Below, piece by piece: positions 1 to 8,004 of a stretch of 64,000 nucleotides of DNA (positions are counted from its first letter, which is position 1; each line of letters begins with the position of its first letter). The translations under genes and the position numbers were made by a program. The notes beneath the pieces are model-generated. The model did not search any database. It saw nothing but the letters and a program-made list of their open reading frames with translations, and had not been told where the DNA came from. The stretch spans positions 1,364,001-1,428,000 of the forward strand of contig NZ_LT906438.1 in NCBI RefSeq assembly GCF_900186955.1. The letters are read 5' to 3'. The stretch comes from Bacillus pumilus. Its GTDB lineage: Bacteria > Bacillota > Bacilli > Bacillales > Bacillaceae.

Positions 1-741
1 GGGATGATTAGTTTACGAGGCGAGATTTTACCAGTCATCAATCTATTTTCCTTTTTTAATGTCGAGTCAGATCAGTCAGAACAAGAGAAATATATTGTGA
101 CTGAATTCAACCAACGGAAATTTGTGTTCCATACAGGAACGGTATCACAAATTCACCGCGTCAGCTGGGAAGAGATTGAAAAGCCAACTGCACTCAATCA
201 AGGGATGGAACGTCATTTGACCGGTATCATTAAGCTTGATGAGAAAATGGTTTTTCTTCCAGATTATGAGAAAATCATTTATGATATTGAATCCGCTTCT
301 GGAGTAGAAACGTATCATATGTTTGACGGTGAGAAAGACGAGAGAAGAACAGGGAAGAAGCTTTATGTCGTTGAAGACTCTCCGCTTCTCATGCGTTTAT
401 TAACAAATGAATTAACCGAAGCAGGCTATAAAAACATTGTGACCTTTGAAGACGGGAAACAGGCATATGACCACGTCATGGACCTTGTTAGCAAAGGAAT
501 TACTGTGACAGAAGAAATTGATATGATTATTACAGATATTGAAATGCCTAAAATGGATGGTCACCGATTAACGAAACTGTTGAAGGAAAATCCTTTAACA
601 AGTTCCATACCGATTCTTATCTTCTCTTCGTTAATCACTGAAGATTTGCGCCATAAAGGGGAAACAATTGGTGCAGATGATCAAATTAGTAAACCAGAAA
701 TTCATCAGCTGATTGAAAAAGTCGATCACTTTATTATCTAA
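1..741 (+). CDS. cheV: Chemotaxis coupling protein CheV (3' part)
   Basis: The reading frame is open from the window edge, so the start lies upstream; about 246 of the family's roughly 300 residues are present. The visible N-terminal part is a CheW-like coupling domain, with the [10 protein letters not shown] stretch typical of that fold. After a linker comes a receiver domain with the acidic pair at VVEDSP, the phospho-acceptor Asp in [12 protein letters not shown], and the conserved Lys in DQISKPE. CheV links chemoreceptors to the CheA kinase in the cytoplasm and contributes to adaptation when its receiver is phosphorylated. The gene is followed at once by a bidirectional terminator facing ykyB. 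Identification is secure. Confidence 0.96.
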   Translation, partial: GMISLRGEILPVINLFSFFNVESDQSEQEKYIVTEFNQRKFVFHTGTVSQIHRVSWEEIEKPTALNQGMERHLTGIIKLDEKMVFLPDYEKIIYDIESASGVETYHMFDGEKDERRTGKKLYVVEDSPLLMRLLTNELTEAGYKNIVTFEDGKQAYDHVMDLVSKGITVTEEIDMIITDIEMPKMDGHRLTKLLKENPLTSSIPILIFSSLITEDLRHKGETIGADDQISKPEIHQLIEKVDHFII

Positions 742-743
742 AG

Positions 744-774
744 GAAAAACCACTCGTCATGAGTGGTTTTTTGT
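744..774. terminator. Bidirectional terminator between cheV and ykyB
   Basis: A nine-base stem, AAACCACTC with GAGTGGTTT, encloses a five-base loop. A run of A precedes it and a run of T follows it, so it can end transcripts arriving from either side. Confidence 0.85.
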
Positions 775-1236
775 TTAAAAATAACTTTCCCTGAGTCGTT
801 TGAAGACGGGCTTTGTATAATGTGATTTTTGTTTTGTGGCGGTAGGTTTTTCTTTTAAACCGACATACGTTTGAAGCAGTTGCTTTGCTCGGTTTAATGA
901 CATATTCGCTTTCGGATTGCGATATGATTGATTTAAATTTCCTAAGTGTGGCAAAAATTCGAAGTCTTCTTTGGTTGGTGGCAGGTGAAAATAATAATCT
1001 CCAATTTCAATCAGCACGTCGGACTGTTGTTGACTATATTTGGGATTGTTAGAGAAATGTAGGCCCACTTTTTTTCCTTTACCTTCTTGCAATAGTTTTT
1101 GCAGCGCACGTTTTTTCAAAAGATAAAGAAACTTGGGATTTGGTGCGGTTTTAGCATGACGGTTAACAGTATAAATGGCTTTTGCGATGTTTTCTGCTGT
1201 AGGTTCTATGTCTTTAGTATGAGCATAATCGTCCAT
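775..1236 (-). CDS. ykyB: YkyB family protein of unknown function
   Basis: The 153-residue protein matches the conserved Bacillus YkyB family and sits convergent to cheV as in B. subtilis. The ATG at 1236 is preceded by AAAGGAG. No signal peptide or membrane segment is visible. The protein is basic at both ends, especially the C-terminus (KQKSHYTKP). No function is established for this family, and nothing in the sequence suggests an enzyme motif. It appears to be transcribed alone. Family assignment rests on sequence and synteny. Confidence 0.85.
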   Translation of the reverse strand: MDDYAHTKDIEPTAENIAKAIYTVNRHAKTAPNPKFLYLLKKRALQKLLQEGKGKKVGLHFSNNPKYSQQQSDVLIEIGDYYFHLPPTKEDFEFLPHLGNLNQSYRNPKANMSLNRAKQLLQTYVGLKEKPTATKQKSHYTKPVFKRLRESYF

Positions 1237-1461
1237 TTTTTCTCTCCTTTGTCTTTCGTCTTCCTGTGCTTAGTATAAATTATACGTTTTTATTAGTAAA
1301 TTGCAAATAGACTTATTGTGAAAAGCGATAGGATTTCCATTGTTCTTATTTACAATAGCCATTCATGACGGTTCTAAAACGTGTTTGTATATAAAAATGA
1401 CAGAATGGTGTGCAAAGACACTAGTATCTATCCATCATGATTTTTCTTCAATCTGTTTCAG

Positions 1462-2355
1462 TTACAAAGAATGCGGCGCTTTTAATTTTCTATATGCTAA
1501 AGGTGTCGTATTTTTTATTCTTTTAAACATACTAATAAAATAACTTGTGCTGTTGAAGCCGACTTTGTAAGCAATTTCTGTTATATTGAAGTCTGTTTCT
1601 TGAAGCAGGATGAGACTTTGTTGAACTCTATATTCATTCACATAATGTAGAGGTGTCTTCTTTAGAATATCTTTGAAGTATCTGCAGCATTCAGATCGGC
1701 TTAGCTGACCTGCTCGAGCGATATCTTGAAGAAGCACCTTTTCGTGATAATGCTGGTGAATCCAATTCAGCATAGGTTTCATCCGTTCATTTTTATCATG
1801 CTGCCGTGCATCATATTTTATTTGAAAGCCATTTTGTAATAAACATTTCCACATGGTGATGAGTTGAATGTTGAGTTCAAGCTCATAATATGCTGGAGTT
1901 TCATCAATTAATCGCTGAATGGTTTGAATACATTGATAGATATGATTTGGCCAGTGGTCTTTTCGGTTCAATAAAATATAAGGTGTCTGACTCGCATGCA
2001 TATAAGGATGAACGAAAGTGGTAAATAATTCATTAGCTGTGATGAAATGTGGGGAAACGTTTAGACAAAGATATGTACAAGTTGTCCCATTCGCATCTTT
2101 TGCCATATGCAGGCAGCCACAATTGATGAATACGCCATCTCCTTCCTTCAAACATATCGTCTCTTCATTGATGTGAAATTCAGCTTCCCCCTCTAAAATA
2201 AAAACAAATTGGAATTCGTCATGCCAGTGAAGAGGGATGTGGCCGCTTCTATGATCACAAATTTTCGTATGATAAAGAGCGATAGACCAGGTCGTAGTAG
2301 AATGCTCCGTTAATTCTTTCAAATTGTAGTCAATAAGAAAATGATAGTTGTTCAT
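1462..2355 (-). CDS. AraC-family transcriptional regulator with cupin sensor
   Basis: The protein has about 297 residues when started at the ATG at 2355, which has GAGGAG in front of it; the frame stays open a little further upstream but without a ribosome binding site. The first third looks like an AraC ligand-binding cupin ([18 protein letters not shown]). The last about 100 residues form the double helix-turn-helix domain, with the hallmark [16 protein letters not shown]. The gene is divergent from an EamA exporter, the same pairing as ydeC-ydeD in B. subtilis, so it probably controls that exporter in response to an unknown small molecule. This pair is not at this place in B. subtilis, where ykyB is followed by ykuC. 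Confidence 0.85.
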   Translation of the reverse strand: MNNYHFLIDYNLKELTEHSTTTWSIALYHTKICDHRSGHIPLHWHDEFQFVFILEGEAEFHINEETICLKEGDGVFINCGCLHMAKDANGTTCTYLCLNVSPHFITANELFTTFVHPYMHASQTPYILLNRKDHWPNHIYQCIQTIQRLIDETPAYYELELNIQLITMWKCLLQNGFQIKYDARQHDKNERMKPMLNWIHQHYHEKVLLQDIARAGQLSRSECCRYFKDILKKTPLHYVNEYRVQQSLILLQETDFNITEIAYKVGFNSTSYFISMFKRIKNTTPLAYRKLKAPHSL

Positions 2356-2467
2356 GGTTCTCCTCAATATTCTTTTATTTTTATGTTCAATTGATATATC
2401 AATATGTAACAAAGTGAACTACTATCAACTATATTATCATGATTGTTTGAGAGTTGAGGAGAACGAA

Positions 2468-3364
2468 ATGGATAGAAATAAGGGAATTTTGCTTGTTTTG
2501 ATTGGTGCCATCTGTTGGGGAGTAGGAGGAACTGTTTCACAAAAATTGTTTCAGCAATATGGGATTTATGTCAATTGGCTTGTGACTGTCAGGCTGCTTA
2601 TTTCAGGTGGACTGCTTTTATTTGTTCATTTCATGACAAAAGAACGAGCGCAACTAATTGGTGTGTGGAAAAAGAAGAGGACGGCTATGCAAGTCCTTAT
2701 ATTTGGAGTAATGGGCATGCTAGCTGTTCAATATACTTATATGGCATCCATTCAACTTGGGAATGCAGCTGTGGCGACGCTTCTGCAGTATACGGCCCCT
2801 GTTATGATTATCATGTATTTAGTACTTCGCCGCCAATCTACTTTTACCAAAAGAGATATGCTGACGGTGTCATTGGCGTTCATGGGCATGTTTCTCTTGT
2901 TGACGAATGGTTCTGTTTCAACATTAACCGTTCCATTTGTCGCAGTGGTTTGGGGAATACTGTCTGCTGTAGCGCTTTCGTTTTATACGCTATATCCAAT
3001 TAATCTGTTAAAAGAATTTGATTCTCTAGTCGTTGTCGGCTGGGCGATGCTGATTGGGGGAGCCGCCCTTAGCTTAGTCCATCCGCCATGGAAGATAAAT
3101 CTGTCACATTTACCTGTTGAAGCGTATGTATATTTATTGTTTGTTATCATATTTGGTACAATGATCGCTTTTTGGTTTTACATAGAAAGCTTGCAATATT
3201 TATCACCGAAAGAGTCAAGCTTAATTGGAAGTGTCGAGCCCCTTGCGGCAGTTGTCACGACTGTTTTTTGGTTAAAGGAGCCATTTGGTTTTTTTCAATG
3301 GGCTGGGACAGCTTGTATAGTATACATGATTTTATTCATGGCATTATATCAGCCGAAAAAATGA
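2468..3364 (+). CDS. EamA/DMT-family membrane transporter
   Basis: Started at the ATG at 2468, with GAGGAG eight bases upstream, the product has 298 residues. It shows about ten hydrophobic segments in two homologous halves, the arrangement of the drug/metabolite transporter family. Typical features are the N-terminal [12 protein letters not shown] and the C-terminal [22 protein letters not shown]. It is probably an efflux carrier in the cytoplasmic membrane; the substrate cannot be read from sequence. The divergent AraC gene is its likely regulator. A longer frame beginning at 2348 lacks a ribosome binding site and would overlap the regulator's start. Confidence 0.87.
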   Translation: MDRNKGILLVLIGAICWGVGGTVSQKLFQQYGIYVNWLVTVRLLISGGLLLFVHFMTKERAQLIGVWKKKRTAMQVLIFGVMGMLAVQYTYMASIQLGNAAVATLLQYTAPVMIIMYLVLRRQSTFTKRDMLTVSLAFMGMFLLLTNGSVSTLTVPFVAVVWGILSAVALSFYTLYPINLLKEFDSLVVVGWAMLIGGAALSLVHPPWKINLSHLPVEAYVYLLFVIIFGTMIAFWFYIESLQYLSPKESSLIGSVEPLAAVVTTVFWLKEPFGFFQWAGTACIVYMILFMALYQPKK

Positions 3365-3449
3365 GAAGGAAGGGTGTTCAAAGAGAGATTTTCATTGCAA
3401 GAAGAATTGACTGGATGAAATATATATGAAGTGAACTATTACTTCGTGA

Positions 3450-3482
3450 TAACTACCTATTTAAATAAATGGGTAGTTTCTC
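3450..3482 (+). terminator. Terminator after the EamA transporter gene
   Basis: A stem of AACTACC with GGTAGTT, extended by ATT/AAT after one wobble, is followed by TTTCT. The position suits transcript end of the transporter gene. Confidence 0.55.
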
Positions 3483-3512
3483 AATTTGTATTCATGTTGC
3501 GTCTGAAAATTT

Positions 3513-3546
3513 ACCATATGCCAGACAACATGCCCGAACATATGGT
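3513..3546. repeat. Eight-base inverted repeat downstream of the small Cys protein gene
   Basis: ACCATATG at 3513-3520 is mirrored by CATATGGT at 3539-3546. Read on the minus strand, the stem lies just after the stop of the gene at 3560-3775 and is followed by AAATTTTC. It may act as a weak terminator. Confidence 0.4.
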
Positions 3547-3559
3547 TTAATCACATGGC

Positions 3560-3775
3560 CTATTTCTTATGACTTGAATAAGCGCAGTAGAAGCAACCAT
3601 TAAAATCAGTTTCATTCGTCATTTGTTTAGCTTCATCAATGGCACTTTCGCCACTCATGTGCAGACCAATCAATTTACGGCTTGCAGCATCACCTAAAAA
3701 TGCACAATCTTCTGTATGTACAACATATTGACCTTGATCATCTTTTGTATGAATAAAATAATAACTTTTTAGCAT
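3560..3775 (-). CDS. Small cysteine-containing protein, function unknown
   Basis: The ATG at 3775 has a strong GGAGG eight bases upstream, giving 71 residues; an ATG 15 bases earlier falls inside the Shine-Dalgarno and is unlikely. The protein begins MLKSYYFIHTKDDQGQ, then has HTEDCAFL and ends with GCFYCAY. The three Cys and one His could bind a metal or form a redox centre. I do not recognise a named family beyond similar hypothetical proteins. There is no membrane segment. It lies alone between two oppositely oriented genes. Confidence 0.65.
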   Translation of the reverse strand: MLKSYYFIHTKDDQGQYVVHTEDCAFLGDAASRKLIGLHMSGESAIDEAKQMTNETDFNGCFYCAYSSHKK

Positions 3776-3934
3776 ACCCCTCACCTCCAACCTGACTATC
3801 CTACTATAAAACTTCCAATGATGTAAAGATTTTTAATTAAAAATATTGCAATTTTATACATATTCCTTTTATTTCATACAAAGAAAAATATGTTATAAGA
3901 TCAAAGTTAATGAGAACAGAAAGGACTGTTTAGA

Positions 3935-4111
3935 TTGAAAGATATGTTAACTCCTTTATTGGTCGCATTTGTCGTTGGAGGCATTGTGTACGTGATAGAT
4001 GATCGGTCGATTCATCCTTTGGTTCTATTTCTCATCCTATTTATTAGCATTTATGCAGTTGAAAGAATCATTCATTTTGCTTCCAATCATTTCGATGAGC
4101 AGAAAAAATAA
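3935..4111 (+). CDS. Small membrane protein, 58 residues
   Basis: A TTG-initiated frame with AAAGGA upstream encodes a 58-residue product with two hydrophobic stretches, roughly residues 5-20 and 28-45. They are separated by a short charged turn (DDRSIH), and the tail is hydrophilic (NHFDEQKK). This is a small helical hairpin in the membrane. A clear terminator follows 24 bases after the stop, which supports a real gene. The size and shape resemble small holin-like or type I toxin peptides, but no antisense partner is evident, so no function is claimed. Confidence 0.6.
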   Translation: MKDMLTPLLVAFVVGGIVYVIDDRSIHPLVLFLILFISIYAVERIIHFASNHFDEQKK

Positions 4112-4134
4112 GTGCCGTTTGTGTTTCAGTCATG

Positions 4135-4168
4135 CAAAAAGGACTTTCTATAGAAGAAAGTCCTTTTT
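4135..4168. terminator. Bidirectional terminator before ykuC
   Basis: GGACTTTCT pairs with AGAAAGTCC, flanked by five A on the left and five T on the right. It can serve both the small membrane protein gene and the convergent ykuC. Confidence 0.85.
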
Positions 4169-4175
4169 GCTTCAT

Positions 4176-5453
4176 TTATTGCGCTCCCTGACCTTTTAGT
4201 TCACGCTGCACGTCTAAGTCGTCAGCTTCTCTGCTAAACTTTGGCAGTGTAAAGAAGTAAAAAAGGAAAACGAGTAAAATAATAACGCCCATTCCGTAAT
4301 AAATATAAGAAACGTTTGTAATGAGTTTTGGAAATAGTACCGCAATCAAACCTAATGTCATGGATTGAGCAAACATGGTAAGTGGGTCAACCCAGCCTGA
4401 CACACGTCCCATCAGACGAGGGTGGACGATTCTCGGCAGCCAGCCGCCAATGACAATGTTGACTGGGCCAATACATGTACCAATGACAAACGATGTGACA
4501 TAAAACAACCATAGTGTGTGGGTGGAACCAAGTACAAAAATCAGAATGCCTGCAACCAAAATTGGAAGTGACATGAGATATTGCATCTTTACTTTTTTAG
4601 CGAGAACAGAGCCCATTAAGCTGCCAACAAGTAGACCGGCACCGATCGCGATTGTAAAGAATGATGTATGCAGTTCAAAATGGTCCGGTGAAAGGCCATA
4701 TTTCATTGTAAACATCGGAAGTACAGCAAATGCGCCATTGACTAGACCAAAAACAAAAAAGCCAAAAATTAAAGAAGCCAATAATTTATTTTTTATAATG
4801 TAAAGAATGCCTTCTTTAAAATCTTTTAGAGACGTTTTAATGGTCATGCCTCTCCAGCCTGCTTGTCCATTTGGCTGACGTGCTTCAATTGGAATGTTAC
4901 ATGTACGAATCAGGATGCCTGACACAATAAAACTGATCAAATCAATGGTAATGGCACCGTGAAGTCCAATTGTCTTATACATAATCGCACCGATTCCAAC
5001 ACCAAATACCATGAATAAACTAAACAGCATTTGATTTAAGCCAGCGGCTTTTGCATATTGATCTTTATTTAAAATCGCCTGAACGAGAGAGGCTTCAGCT
5101 GGATAGAAGAACTTCGTAATGGCACTTCGTATAAACAAGATCAAGAAAATAAGAGGTAGTGAATTGAAATAAATAACAATGAATAAAACAATCGTCAGCC
5201 CAGCTCGTATCCAATCGCAATTCTCTGCGACTTTTTTACGATCAAAACGATCTGCTACGACACCGACCATAAAAAAGACAAAGATCGTTGGAAGTGAATA
5301 CATGAGCTCTGCTAATGTGGCGTAGGCGGGCTGATGACTAAAATGATCGAGCAAATAAAAGGCAAACGCCATATTGCCTACTGTTGTCCCCATTTGCGAA
5401 GCAAGTGCTGCAAAAAAGAGACGAACAAAATTTCTGTTTTTAAAAATATCCAT
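4176..5453 (-). CDS. ykuC: MFS-type efflux transporter YkuC
   Basis: The 425-residue protein has twelve predicted membrane segments and the major-facilitator signature between helices 2 and 3 (GVVADRFDRKKV). It matches B. subtilis YkuC in length (about 430) and position, upstream of ykuD. Relatives are annotated as macrolide-type exporters, but no substrate is proven for this branch. The N-terminus MDIFKNRNFVRLFFAALASQ is typical of the family. It is monocistronic by appearance: it ends at a bidirectional terminator and has a 73-base gap to ykuD. Confidence 0.88.
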   Translation of the reverse strand: MDIFKNRNFVRLFFAALASQMGTTVGNMAFAFYLLDHFSHQPAYATLAELMYSLPTIFVFFMVGVVADRFDRKKVAENCDWIRAGLTIVLFIVIYFNSLPLIFLILFIRSAITKFFYPAEASLVQAILNKDQYAKAAGLNQMLFSLFMVFGVGIGAIMYKTIGLHGAITIDLISFIVSGILIRTCNIPIEARQPNGQAGWRGMTIKTSLKDFKEGILYIIKNKLLASLIFGFFVFGLVNGAFAVLPMFTMKYGLSPDHFELHTSFFTIAIGAGLLVGSLMGSVLAKKVKMQYLMSLPILVAGILIFVLGSTHTLWLFYVTSFVIGTCIGPVNIVIGGWLPRIVHPRLMGRVSGWVDPLTMFAQSMTLGLIAVLFPKLITNVSYIYYGMGVIILLVFLFYFFTLPKFSREADDLDVQRELKGQGAQ

Positions 5454-5526
5454 AAATACGCTCCTTAACCTGAAGATCCCACTTTATATCATATAAAATT
5501 TTAAGCATTCATACAATTGATTTCTC

Positions 5527-6027
5527 CTACTGGCTAATGGTCACAGGTGTTCCATTTGGAACGATTGAAGCAAGTTCGATGACATTCTGATTATACATAC
5601 GAATGCATCCTCTAGACACAGCTTTACCAATTGAAGACGGGTTATTCGTACCGTGGATGCCGTAATGAACTTTCGAGAGGCTTAGCCAATAGGCGCCAAA
5701 GGGACCTCCTGGGTTTGGCTGTCTGTTCACAATATAATAAGAACCTGTCGGTGTCATATTTAAAATTCTTCCTGTTGCAATCGGATAAGACCGAATCAGC
5801 TCTGATCCAGAAAACAAGACGAGACGTTTGCTTGAAATCGAAACAGAAATGCGGTAAGGGATCGTATTAGGATCGGGCAGACCAGGAATGATAATGACCT
5901 CATTTTGTAACGGCTCTCGGCCTTGCAGTGAAGGGTTTGCAGCCTTTAAAGCTTCTGTTGTTGTTCGAAAATCAAGCGCTATAGAAGCAAGCGTTTCTCC
6001 GCGTTTTACCGTATATCGCAGCACCAA
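5527..6027 (-). CDS. ykuD: L,D-transpeptidase YkuD with LysM domain
   Basis: The product has 166 residues. Residues 3-50 form a LysM peptidoglycan-binding domain (YTVKRGETLASIA). Residues about 58-165 form the YkuD catalytic domain with the signature HYGIHGTNNP, then SRGCIRM; His125, Cys141 and Arg143 are in the expected places. The enzyme makes meso-DAP to meso-DAP cross-links in the cell wall and is known from the B. subtilis spore coat fraction. It has no signal peptide, as in the B. subtilis protein. Length and synteny agree with ykuD. Confidence 0.95.
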   Translation of the reverse strand: MVLRYTVKRGETLASIALDFRTTTEALKAANPSLQGREPLQNEVIIIPGLPDPNTIPYRISVSISSKRLVLFSGSELIRSYPIATGRILNMTPTGSYYIVNRQPNPGGPFGAYWLSLSKVHYGIHGTNNPSSIGKAVSRGCIRMYNQNVIELASIVPNGTPVTISQ

Positions 6028-6180
6028 AGGACACTCCTTTTGCTCAAATAAAAGAAGCCATGATGCCTGTCACTCAATCTATATATGGACGGAATCAGGC
6101 TAAGGAAGGTTTCTCCTAACATTTGTCATGAGAAAGATCTTTGATTATCTATATGCAAAAAGAAGCGGTTTGGCTTCTGT

Positions 6181-7038
6181 CTAAATGCGAGAAGAGAGGG
6201 TGAAAAAGGTTAATTCAGGTTTGGCTAAAAATCGAAGCGGCAGTCTTGTTGTCCCAAGTCCGCGGTTGACATAGATTCGGTGCTGATAACTTCCGTATAA
6301 ACCTTCCACATATGTATGGCCAAAAGGTGCTGTGAGAATGGGTCCGTAGAAAGGAAGCTGCACCTGTCCGCCATGGGTATGTCCAGAAAGCTGCAAGTTA
6401 ATGGGGGTTGTATCCAGCTCCAATGCTGCATCAGGCTCATGTACGAGCAGCAAGGTAAATAAATCAGATGATACTTCTCGCTTAATCAGGTCATAATCCG
6501 GCACACTCATCATCAGGTCATCCATTGTAGCAATCTGAATATGCGCCCCTTTTTTTTCTAATGGAAACACATCATTTTTACATATTGTAAAGCCGCATTC
6601 TTTCATCGTATTCTCATAAAGATCAATGCCAAATGGTCCGTAGTCATGATTACCGCATATCGCGAGCTTACCAAACGGGGCATGGAGCTCAGTCAAATAG
6701 GCTTTCGCTTTTTCATGCTCTTCAATTGATGCTTGAAAATCAACGAGATCACCTGTGAACACAATGAGGTCTGGAGACTCAGCGTTGATTTGCTGGACGA
6801 CGGATTCTAATTCCTTCGCAGGAAATGTATCACTTAAATGAACATCACTAAATTGAGCAATTTTAAACTGGTCAAATGAAGCTGGAAGCTGAGCATCTCG
6901 AATGGTCATTGACACGGTATCGATCATGCGTGGTTCGATGTATCTGGCATATCCGTATCCACATGTTGTAGCTAAAAAACCGAGAATGCTCGCGCCAGCT
7001 GCTCCTTTTAAAAACTGTCTGCGAGAAAGTTGCTTCAT
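6181..7038 (-). CDS. ykuE: Tat-exported metallophosphoesterase YkuE
   Basis: Start chosen at the ATG at 7038, with AAAGGAG upstream, giving 285 residues like B. subtilis YkuE (286). The N-terminus carries a twin-arginine signal, SRRQFLKG, followed by a hydrophobic stretch, so the protein is exported folded; the B. subtilis protein is a known client of TatAyCy. Calcineurin-type metal motifs appear in order: FSDVHLS, TGDLVD, GNHDYG and SGHTHGG. It is a wall-associated metal-dependent phosphoesterase whose natural substrate is unknown. The upstream-extended frame adds residues without a ribosome binding site. Confidence 0.93.
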   Translation of the reverse strand: MKQLSRRQFLKGAAGASILGFLATTCGYGYARYIEPRMIDTVSMTIRDAQLPASFDQFKIAQFSDVHLSDTFPAKELESVVQQINAESPDLIVFTGDLVDFQASIEEHEKAKAYLTELHAPFGKLAICGNHDYGPFGIDLYENTMKECGFTICKNDVFPLEKKGAHIQIATMDDLMMSVPDYDLIKREVSSDLFTLLLVHEPDAALELDTTPINLQLSGHTHGGQVQLPFYGPILTAPFGHTYVEGLYGSYQHRIYVNRGLGTTRLPLRFLAKPELTFFTLSSRI

Positions 7039-7135
7039 ATAAGACTCCTTTATAAATAAAATTAAGTATAGCATCATATTTAAAGAATCTCCCATATGGT
7101 GCATCTAGGGTCAATCATGATATGATAGAAAATAA

Positions 7136-7153
7136 TGAATGAATAGTCATTCA
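7136..7153. promoter_or_regulatory. FadR operator upstream of fadH
   Basis: TGAATGAATAGTCATTCA is a perfect 18-base palindrome. It equals the Bacillus FadR operator consensus as I recall it (TGAATGAMTANTCATTCA). It lies downstream of a TATGAT -10 element and 22 bases before the fadH start, so FadR would block fadH transcription until long-chain acyl-CoA releases it. Confidence 0.9.
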
Positions 7154-7175
7154 AAACCACAGAGGGGGAGAACAA

Positions 7176-7940
7176 ATGACGAAACAAACAGTGATTGTCA
7201 CAGGGGGATCAAGCGGAATGGGGAAGGCGATGGCTGTCCATTTGGCACATGAAGGCTGGAATGTCGTGATTACTGGAAGAACAGAAGAAACGTTAGAAAA
7301 GGTAGCAAATGAAATAAAACAAAATGGCGGCTCGATCGCTTACTTCCAAATGGATGTACGAAACCCAGAGGATGCCGATCAAATGGTCAAGTTTGCGGTA
7401 GATACATTTGGAGATGTGGACGCTCTGATTAACAATGCTGCAGGAAACTTTTTAGTTCCAGCAGAAAAACTATCTCCTAACGGCTGGAAGGCTGTCATTG
7501 ATATTGTATTAAATGGAACATTTTTTTGCAGTCATGCAGTGGGCAATTACTGGATTCGTCAAAAGAAAAGGGGAAGTATGGTCAATATGGTGGCGACCTA
7601 TGCATGGGGTGCTGGTGTAGGTGTGGCGCATTCAGCGGCAGCAAAGGCCGGTGTTTTATCTCTCACTCGAACGCTTGCAGTGGAATGGGGTAAGCAATAT
7701 CGAATTCGCGTTAATGCCATCGCGCCAGGTCCAATCGAGAGAACAGGCGGTGCGGATAAACTATGGGAGTCGGAAGAGGCAGCGCAAAGAACAGTAGATA
7801 GTGTTCCACTTGGCAGACTTGGTACACCAGAGGAAATTGCAAAGCTTGCAAGCTTTTTATTATCTGAACAAGCGTCTTATATAAATGGAGATTGTATCAC
7901 AATGGATGGGGGGCAATGGCTCAACCAATCCCCATTTTGA
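7176..7940 (+). CDS. fadH: 2,4-dienoyl-CoA reductase FadH (YkuF)
   Basis: The 254-residue short-chain dehydrogenase has the NADPH-binding glycine motif GGSSGMGKAM near residue 11 and the family's INNAAGNF. The active-site Tyr and Lys sit 15 residues apart (TYAWGAGVGVAHSAAAKAG), the spacing of dienoyl-CoA reductases rather than the usual four. It reduces 2,4-dienoyl-CoA intermediates so that unsaturated fatty acids can enter beta-oxidation. The FadR operator just upstream supports the assignment. In B. subtilis fadH is followed by fadG; here ykuI follows directly, so fadG is missing at this locus. Confidence 0.93.
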   Translation: MTKQTVIVTGGSSGMGKAMAVHLAHEGWNVVITGRTEETLEKVANEIKQNGGSIAYFQMDVRNPEDADQMVKFAVDTFGDVDALINNAAGNFLVPAEKLSPNGWKAVIDIVLNGTFFCSHAVGNYWIRQKKRGSMVNMVATYAWGAGVGVAHSAAAKAGVLSLTRTLAVEWGKQYRIRVNAIAPGPIERTGGADKLWESEEAAQRTVDSVPLGRLGTPEEIAKLASFLLSEQASYINGDCITMDGGQWLNQSPF

Positions 7941-8004
7941 ATGACGATGTAAGACCTGCTTTTGATGTGTTATAATCACACAAAGAGAGAAGCAGGTGAT
8001 GAAA

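Noticed and set aside
1340..1543. 67-codon plus-strand frame near the AraC gene 3' end
   Set aside because: No ribosome binding site, overlaps the end of the AraC-family gene on the other strand, and has low-quality composition.
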